A stretch of DNA of 64,000 nucleotides from Streptomyces neyagawaensis. Its GTDB lineage: Bacteria; Actinomycetota; Actinomycetes; Streptomycetales; Streptomycetaceae. This document shows positions 59,086 to 64,000 of this stretch, piece by piece; position 1 is the first letter of the stretch, and every line of letters starts with the position of its first letter. The notes beneath the pieces are model-generated. The model searched no databases. It was not told the DNA's origin and saw only the letters and a list, made by a program, of their open reading frames with translations. The stretch lies in contig NZ_JAMGBG010000050.1 of the NCBI RefSeq assembly GCF_023516595.1, forward strand, positions 1 through 64,000, in the 5' to 3' direction. The translations under genes and the position numbers were made by a program.

Positions 59086-59805
59086 ATGCGCGTCGAGATC
59101 TGGAGCGACATCGCCTGCCCCTGGTGCTACGTGGGCAAGGCCCGCTTCGAGAAGGCGCTCGCGGCCTTTCCCCACCGCGACGACGTCGAGGTGGTGCACC
59201 GCTCCTTCGAGCTCGACCCCGGCCGCGCCAAGGACGACATCCAGCCGGTCCTCACCATGCTGAGCAAGAAGTACGGGATGAGCGAGGCGCAGGCCCAGGC
59301 CGGCGAGCACAACCTCCGCGCGCAGGCCGGCGCCGAGGGCCTCGACTACCGGGCGGAGGGCCGCGACCACGGCAGCACCTTCGACATGCACCGGCTGCTG
59401 CACCTGGCCAAGGAGCACGGCCGGCAGAGCGAGCTGCTCCAGCTCATGTACCGGGCGAACTTCGCCGAGGAGCGGTCCGTGTACGCCGACGCGGACGAGT
59501 TCCTGATCGAGCTGGCCGTCGAGGCCGGGCTCGACGAGGGCGTTGCCCGTCAGGTGCTGGCCGACCCCGCCGCGTACGCGGACGCCGTCCGCGAGGACGA
59601 GCGGGAGGCGGCCGAGCTGGGCGCGAACGGAGTGCCGTTCTTCGTGCTGGACCGCAAGTACGGGGTGTCCGGCGCGCAGCCCGCCGAGGTGTTCGAGCGG
59701 GCGCTCACGCAGGCGTGGGGCGAGCGGTCGCCGCTCCAGGTGATCCAGGAGGACACCGCGGAGGCGTGCGGGCCCGACGGGTGCGCGGTGCCGCAGGCTC
59801 GGTGA
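59086..59805 (+). CDS. FrnE-like DsbA-family thioredoxin-fold protein
   Basis: 239 residues. The redox motif C11-P-W-C14 (SDIACPWCYVGK), the large helical insert (about 65-170) and the cis-Pro strand GVPFFVLDRKYGVSGAQP are those of FrnE-type cytoplasmic DsbA oxidoreductases. A second Cys pair (EACGPDGCAVP) lies at the C-terminus and could form an accessory disulfide. Likely general thiol-disulfide or stress function. Confidence 0.88.
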   Translation: MRVEIWSDIACPWCYVGKARFEKALAAFPHRDDVEVVHRSFELDPGRAKDDIQPVLTMLSKKYGMSEAQAQAGEHNLRAQAGAEGLDYRAEGRDHGSTFDMHRLLHLAKEHGRQSELLQLMYRANFAEERSVYADADEFLIELAVEAGLDEGVARQVLADPAAYADAVREDEREAAELGANGVPFFVLDRKYGVSGAQPAEVFERALTQAWGERSPLQVIQEDTAEACGPDGCAVPQAR

Positions 59806-59868
59806 CCGGGGTGCGGTAGCGCCGTGGGGGTGCGGTGATCTGCGGTCCGCGGCCGCGCGGGTGGTTGC

Positions 59869-59890
59869 TCGCGCAGTTCCCCGTGCCCCT
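59869..59890 (+). repeat. 22-bp dispersed repeat, one mismatch
   Basis: Same 22-mer as at 15419-15440, with GTG for GCG in the centre; located between the FrnE-like gene and the aminotransferase gene. Confidence 0.8.
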
Positions 59891-59997
59891 TTGGGGGCGC
59901 TGAGGTGCTGGTCGGCCTGCATGTATAAGCGGTGCTATGGGGAACCGCGTAAAACCTCTCAATGGACGGGGAGGTCCTCGGGCCCCACAGTGGTGGC

Positions 59998-61050
59998 ATG
60001 GAGACCTTCGAGAGCCTCGTCCGTGCCGAGTTCGCGCCGAAGAACACCTATCTGAACACCGCGAGCAGCGGGCTGCTGCCCGCCCGGACGGTGGCCGCGC
60101 TGGGGCGGGCCGCGCTGCTGCGGGCCGAGGGCCGGCCGCTGGACCCGCTGTTCGAGGACGTGGAGGCCGCGCGGGCCGCGTTCGCCCGGCTGGCCGGGGT
60201 GCCGGCCGGGCGGGTGGCGGCCGGGACGTCGGTCGCCGCGCACACCGGGGTGGTCGCCGCGTCGCTGCCGCCCGGCGCCGAGGTGCTGACCGCCGAGGAC
60301 GACTTCACCTCCGTCCTCAACCCGTTCCACGTCCGGGGCGACCTCAAGGTGCGGGCCGTGCCGCTGGAGCGGCTCGCGGAGTCCGTCCGCCCCGGCACCG
60401 CGCTCGTCGCGGTCAGTGCCGCCCAGTCCGCCGACGGCCGGATCGCCGACCTGCCCGCGCTGCGCGAGGCGGCGCGGGAGCACGGGGCGCGGACCTGCGT
60501 CGACTTCTCCCAGGCCGCCGGATGGCTGCCGATGGAGGCCGACGCGTACGACTTCACCGTCTGCACGACCTTCAAGTGGCTGCTCGGCCCGCACGGCGCG
60601 GCCTTCCTCGTCGTGCCCGAGGACTTCGGCGGACTGACCCCGGTGCTGGCCGGCTGGGTCGCGGGGGAGAACCCCTGGGACAGCTGCTACGGCCCCGTCA
60701 CCGAACTCGCCCGCTCCGCCCGCCGCTTCGACCTGACCCCGGCCCTGTTCACGTACGCCGGGCTGCGCCACTCCCTCGGGCTGATCGAGGAACTCGGCGT
60801 GGCCGCCGTCCACGCCCACGACCTCGCCCTCGCGGACCGGTTCCGCGCGGGGCTCGCCACCCTCGGCCACCAGCCCGTGCCCGCGCCCGGCTCGGCGATC
60901 GTCTCCGTGCCCGGACTGGGCGTGCGTCAGTCCGAGTTGAGCGCGGCCGGCATCCAGGTCTCCGATCGCGCGGGCAACCTGCGCGTCGCCTTCCACCTCT
61001 ACAACACGGCGGCGGACGTCGACCGGGTCCTGGACGCCCTGTCTTCCTGA
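59998..61050 (+). CDS. Aminotransferase class V (PLP-dependent, NifS/CsdA-like fold)
   Basis: 350 residues; ATG at 59998 rather than the upstream one at 59962 because family homology begins at ESLVRAEFAPKNTYLNTASSG. PLP-binding lysine K193 in TTFKWLLGPHG; D169 and Q172 (VDFSQAAGW) stack and bind the cofactor. No cysteine loop typical of desulfurases, so it is more likely a kynureninase/aminotransferase-like enzyme. No Shine-Dalgarno is obvious, so translation may be leaderless. Substrate unknown. Confidence 0.83.
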   Translation: METFESLVRAEFAPKNTYLNTASSGLLPARTVAALGRAALLRAEGRPLDPLFEDVEAARAAFARLAGVPAGRVAAGTSVAAHTGVVAASLPPGAEVLTAEDDFTSVLNPFHVRGDLKVRAVPLERLAESVRPGTALVAVSAAQSADGRIADLPALREAAREHGARTCVDFSQAAGWLPMEADAYDFTVCTTFKWLLGPHGAAFLVVPEDFGGLTPVLAGWVAGENPWDSCYGPVTELARSARRFDLTPALFTYAGLRHSLGLIEELGVAAVHAHDLALADRFRAGLATLGHQPVPAPGSAIVSVPGLGVRQSELSAAGIQVSDRAGNLRVAFHLYNTAADVDRVLDALSS

Positions 61051-61095
61051 ACCACTGGCGCGAGCCCGGCCGGGACGCTAGGAAGGGCATCAGGG

Positions 61096-61704
61096 ATGGT
61101 GGTGCCGGTGGAGCCGACGCTCGAACAGCCGTCCATCGATGTGGAGTTGCATCGGCGGCTGGTGTACGGGGACGAGTCCGCGCTGCGTGAGGCCTACGCG
61201 GCGTACGGGGCACTCGTGCGCCGGGTGGCCGTGCGGGTCACCCACAGTCAGGCGGCGGCCGAGGACGTGGCCCAGGAGGTCTTCGCCCAGCTGTGGACCA
61301 GCCCGTACGGCTTCGATGCGCGGCGCGGCTCCCTGCGCACCTGGCTGTCGATGCTCGCCCACCGGCGGGCCGTGGACTGGGTGCGCAGAGAGGCCCGGCA
61401 CCGCAAGCACACCCACGCGGACGACTCGGAGCTGCACGCCATCCCCGACGCCGGACCCGGCCCGCACGAGGCGGTCGTCGACCGCGAGCGCTCCCTGCTG
61501 CTGCACACCGCCCTCGCCGAACTCCCGCGCACCCAGCGGGAGGTGGTCCACCTCGCCTACTTCGCGGGCCGCACCTACCGCCAGGCCGCCGTGGAGCTGG
61601 GCATCCCCGAGGGCACCGCGAAGACCCGGCTCCGCTCGGCCCTGCGCAAACTGGCGGAGTCCCTCGCGGATCCACCGGACCCGGCAGCGGCGAGGGGCGC
61701 GTGA
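61096..61704 (+). CDS. ECF sigma factor (SigK/SigL-like)
   Basis: 202 residues. Region 2 (LVYGDESALREAYAAYGALV, AAEDVAQEVFAQLWTSPYGF, GSLRTWLSMLAHRRAVDWVR) and region 4 (ALAELPRTQREVVHLAYFAG, TYRQAAVELGIPEGTAKTRL) are complete. Its stop overlaps a 27-codon ORF and the zinc anti-sigma fusion follows, as in redox- or stress-sensing ECF pairs. Confidence 0.92.
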   Translation: MVVPVEPTLEQPSIDVELHRRLVYGDESALREAYAAYGALVRRVAVRVTHSQAAAEDVAQEVFAQLWTSPYGFDARRGSLRTWLSMLAHRRAVDWVRREARHRKHTHADDSELHAIPDAGPGPHEAVVDRERSLLLHTALAELPRTQREVVHLAYFAGRTYRQAAVELGIPEGTAKTRLRSALRKLAESLADPPDPAAARGA

Positions 61705-61787
61705 TGGCGGCCCCTCACCGCAGCGCCGGGGCCGTGCGGGCTCTGCGTATCGTGGCAGCGGCACGGCGAAAGGGCGGCGCGCGATGA
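61704..61787 (+). CDS. 27-aa coupling ORF between sigma and anti-sigma genes
   Basis: ATG overlaps the sigma-factor stop (TGATG) and its stop overlaps the next ATG (ATGA). Encodes a basic, low-complexity peptide ending in RRKGGAR. It may be only a translational relay that carries ribosomes from one gene to the next. Confidence 0.3.
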   Translation: MAAPHRSAGAVRALRIVAAARRKGGAR

Positions 61788-62851
61788 CCAACGACCACGA
61801 CGGCGTACGGGAGCTGCTGGCCGCCTGGGCGGTCGGCGCGCTGCCACCCGCCGACGCCAGGGCCGTACCGCTCCACCTCGCCGACTGCGAGACCTGCGCG
61901 GCCGAGGCCGAACGACTCCGGGCGACCGTACGGTTGCTGGACGGCACCCCCGGCCCGGACGCGCGGGCGAGCGGCGCCCCCGGTGACGCGCGCGACGGGG
62001 CCACGGGGGGCGATCAGGGGCGCGATGGTGCGGACGGGGTGCTCGCGTCGGCGCTGCGCTCGCGCCGGCCCCGTACGCCGGGTGTCGCCCCGCACGCGGC
62101 GCCGTACGCCGCCGCCGTCGCCGGACTGCGGGCGCTGGTCCGGGAGCTGCCGGGCCGCTGGGGCACCCCGGTGGTGCACGACTGGGACGCGCACGCCACG
62201 GTCGCCCACCTCGTCGCCGCCGACGAACATCTGGCCGTGGCGCTCGGGGTCGGCGCCCGGCTGCCGGCCTCCCGCATCCCGGCCGGGACGCCCGCCGCGC
62301 ACGCGTGGGAGCTGCGCACCGCCGACGCCATCGCCCACGAGCACGCCCGTACACCCGAGGAGACCGTCGCCACCTGGGCCGCGCAGGCCGCCGACCTCCT
62401 GGCGACCCCCGAGGCCCTTGACCCCGCTCTCGCCGCCCGCGCGGCGACGGTCATGGGCCTCAGACTCCCTGTCGCCGATCACTTCGTCATACGCGCCTTC
62501 GAGGCGTGGATCCACGCCGACGACATCGGCCGGGCGCTCGGCATCGCCGTACCGCCGCCGCCCGACGAGCACCTGGAACAGCTGGTCCGGCTCGCCGTCC
62601 GCATCCTCGGCCTGGCCCTGCACGACGCGCCGCCCGTCCTCGTCGAGGTCACCGGGACCGGCCCCGGCACCGGCTGGGTCCTCGGCTCGGACGCCGAGCC
62701 CGTGGCCGCCGAACTGACCCTGGACCCGGTCGACTTCTGTCTGCTCGTGGGCGGCCGCTACGCCCCGGACGAGGTGCCGAGAGGTCTCGCGGGCGACGAG
62801 CGCGCCGCACGGAACGTCCTGGCCACGGCGGCGTCACTGGCCTGGCTGTAG
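61784..62851 (+). CDS. Zinc anti-sigma factor fused to DinB/maleylpyruvate-isomerase-like domain
   Basis: 355 residues. N-terminal ZAS-type anti-sigma domain (1-70) with H31-x3-C35-x2-C38 (HLADCETC) and the ELLAAWAVGALPPADA helix. A Gly/Asp-rich linker (about 72-100) leads to a TIGR03086/MDMPI-type four-helix domain (about 105-270, HDWDAHATVAHLVAADEHL and AFEAWIHADDIGRA with metal histidines) and a C-terminal SCP2-like module. The fusion suggests that the metal-binding enzyme-like domain senses the signal that frees the sigma factor. Confidence 0.88.
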   Translation: MTNDHDGVRELLAAWAVGALPPADARAVPLHLADCETCAAEAERLRATVRLLDGTPGPDARASGAPGDARDGATGGDQGRDGADGVLASALRSRRPRTPGVAPHAAPYAAAVAGLRALVRELPGRWGTPVVHDWDAHATVAHLVAADEHLAVALGVGARLPASRIPAGTPAAHAWELRTADAIAHEHARTPEETVATWAAQAADLLATPEALDPALAARAATVMGLRLPVADHFVIRAFEAWIHADDIGRALGIAVPPPPDEHLEQLVRLAVRILGLALHDAPPVLVEVTGTGPGTGWVLGSDAEPVAAELTLDPVDFCLLVGGRYAPDEVPRGLAGDERAARNVLATAASLAWL

Positions 62852-62877
62852 CGGCCCCCGAGGGGCGGCACACACGG

Positions 62878-62917
62878 CGGACCGGGCGGTCCCTCAGGGC
62901 AGGGACCGCCCGGTCCG
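62878..62917. terminator. Strong hairpin terminator before ectD
   Basis: CGGACCGGGCGGTCCCT (62878-62894) pairs perfectly (17 bp) with AGGGACCGCCCGGTCCG (62901-62917), 6-nt loop. Serves the convergent anti-sigma and ectoine operons. Confidence 0.9.
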
Positions 62918-62941
62918 GTCATCGTGACGGCGAGGCCGGGA

Positions 62942-63856
62942 TCACCGCACGGGGGTGAAGTCCCGCGCGCCGATGAACTCAGGCCGCCGTACGGGAGCCG
63001 CGAACGGCTCGACCGCCGCGTTCTCCACGCTGTTGAAGACGATGAAGACGTTGCTGCGCGGGAACGGCGTGATGTTGTCGCCGGAGCCGTGCATGCAGTT
63101 GCAGTCGAACCAGGTCGCCGAACCGGCCTTACCGGTGAACAGCTTGATGCCGTACTCGGAGGCCATCGCCGTCAGCGCCTCGTCCGACGGGGTGCCCGCG
63201 TCCTGCATCTGGAGCGACTTCTTGTAGTTGTCCTTCGGGGTGGCGCCCGCGCAGCCGAGGAACGTCCGGTGCGACCCCGGCATGATCATCAGGCCGCCGT
63301 TGGTGTCGTGGTTCTCGGTCAGCGCGATCGAGACGGACACCGTCCGCATGTTCGGCAGCCCGTCCTCGGCGTGCCAGGTCTCGAAGTCGGAGTGCCAGTA
63401 GAACCCGGACGCGCCGAAGCCCGGCTTCACATTGATCCGCGACTGGTGCACATACACGTCGGAGCCGAGGATCTGCCGGGCACGGCCGACGACCCGCTCG
63501 TCCCGCACGAGCTGTGCGAACACCTCGCTGATGCGGTGCACCTCGAAGACGGACCGGATCTCCTTCGACTTCGGCTCGATGATCGAGCGTTCGTCGGCGC
63601 GGACCGCGGGATCGGTGACGAGCCGCTCCAGCTCCCGGTGGTACACGGCGACCTCGTCCGGCGTGATGAGCTCCTCGACGGCGAGGAAGCCGTCCCGCTC
63701 GTACGTCTGCAGGTCGGTGAGGGAGATCGGGCCGGGGGTGCCGGGGGCGCCCCAGACGACCGGGTCCTGGCGCGGGACCGACACCTCGGTGGCGCCGCGG
63801 CTGGGGTACGGATCGGGCACGCCGGTGGTGGTGTTCATCGTGGTGCTCGTGGTCAT
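62942..63856 (-). CDS. ectD: Ectoine hydroxylase
   Basis: 304 residues. Fe(II)/2-oxoglutarate dioxygenase with iron ligands H155, D157 and H256 (FYWHSDFETWHAEDGLP; CMHGSGDN) and the ectoine-binding FYWHSDFETW and QSRINVKPGF blocks. Converts ectoine to 5-hydroxyectoine, an osmo- and thermoprotectant. ATG at 63856 lies 4 bp after the ectC stop; GGAGG precedes it. Confidence 0.95.
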   Translation of the reverse strand: MTTSTTMNTTTGVPDPYPSRGATEVSVPRQDPVVWGAPGTPGPISLTDLQTYERDGFLAVEELITPDEVAVYHRELERLVTDPAVRADERSIIEPKSKEIRSVFEVHRISEVFAQLVRDERVVGRARQILGSDVYVHQSRINVKPGFGASGFYWHSDFETWHAEDGLPNMRTVSVSIALTENHDTNGGLMIMPGSHRTFLGCAGATPKDNYKKSLQMQDAGTPSDEALTAMASEYGIKLFTGKAGSATWFDCNCMHGSGDNITPFPRSNVFIVFNSVENAAVEPFAAPVRRPEFIGARDFTPVR

Positions 63857-63860
63857 GATG

Positions 63861-64000
63861 TCAGCCCTCCTCCGTCAGCAGGGGATAGACGCCGTTCTCG
63901 TCGTGGTCCTCCCGTCCGGTCACGGGCGGGTTGAACACACAGATGCAGCGGAAGTCCTCCTTGATCCGCATCGTGTGCCGCTCGTGGCCGTCGAGGAGGT
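63861..64000 (-). CDS. ectC: Ectoine synthase, C-terminal fragment (runs off the window)
   Basis: The last 46 codons of an EctC-type protein: LDGHERHTMRIKEDFRCICV, then FNPPVTGREDHDENGVYPL and an acidic tail. EctC closes the ectoine ring from N-acetyl-diaminobutyrate. The rest of the gene and presumably ectA and ectB lie beyond 64000. Confidence 0.93.
   Translation of the reverse strand, partial: LLDGHERHTMRIKEDFRCICVFNPPVTGREDHDENGVYPLLTEEG

Noticed and set aside
1..64000. CRISPR arrays, rRNA genes, plasmid or phage replication modules
   Set aside because: No regularly spaced repeats, rRNA-like stretches, replication initiators or phage structural genes were seen. The holin-like gene at 2641 belongs to a chromosomal actinobacterial family.

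Overview
The window looks like a chromosomal segment of a Streptomyces or very close actinomycete. GC and third-position GC are very high, GTG and TTG starts are frequent, genes are coupled by ATGA/GTGA overlaps, exported proteins carry Tat-type signals, and the gene families are typical of soil streptomycetes. About 55 protein genes are supported, plus one decayed transposon, two RNA genes and several repeats.

Layout. 1-5.6 kb: housekeeping-like and hypothetical genes (DapA-family lyase, coupled hypothetical pair, holin-like/DUF3618 membrane pair, YihY/BrkB protein, tandem ABM-domain protein). 5.6-9.8 kb: a complete but dead Tn3-family transposon with 38-bp terminal inverted repeats and a 5-bp target duplication. 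It holds a tyrosine recombinase whose nucleophile Tyr is Cys, a secreted beta-helix passenger and a deleted, amber-interrupted transposase. 9.8-17.1 kb: winged-helix regulator with repeat tail, SRPBCC protein, secreted nuclease, a hypothetical protein and a Tat-exported PhoX-like protein. 17.1-19.2 kb: two tandem circularly permuted tRNA-like RNAs directly upstream of a Ro60/TROVE gene, read as a Y RNA-Ro ribonucleoprotein locus and the most interesting item here. 19.3-23.6 kb: GntR regulator with ACC deaminase, a double-TerD protein, small hypotheticals.

23.7-50.3 kb is mostly carbohydrate catabolism. A DeoR-controlled ABC transporter with a zinc alcohol dehydrogenase (polyol-like) comes first. 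Then follow uronate dehydrogenase divergent from a KdgD-type dehydratase, a GntR regulator with a DapA-family enzyme and an IlvD/Edd dehydratase, and a sugar ABC transporter with a Gfo/Idh/MocA oxidoreductase. This runs into a pectin-degradation set: PL1 pectate lyase, CE8 pectinesterase, two adjacent PL9-type lyases, a PL4 rhamnogalacturonan lyase and a stub of a rhamnogalacturonan acetylesterase. Together with the ketoglutarate-semialdehyde dehydrogenase at 56.2 kb, the window encodes much of a route from pectin through galacturonate and 5-keto-4-deoxyglucarate to 2-oxoglutarate. No galactarate/glucarate dehydratase was seen here.

50.3-64 kb: ECF sigma factor with a membrane partner, NCS2 purine permease, penicillin-binding protein, IclR regulator, a DUF1349-type protein, GNAT, FrnE-like thioredoxin-fold protein, class V aminotransferase, a second ECF sigma factor with a zinc anti-sigma/DinB-like fusion, and the end of the ectoine operon (ectD and the 3' end of ectC).
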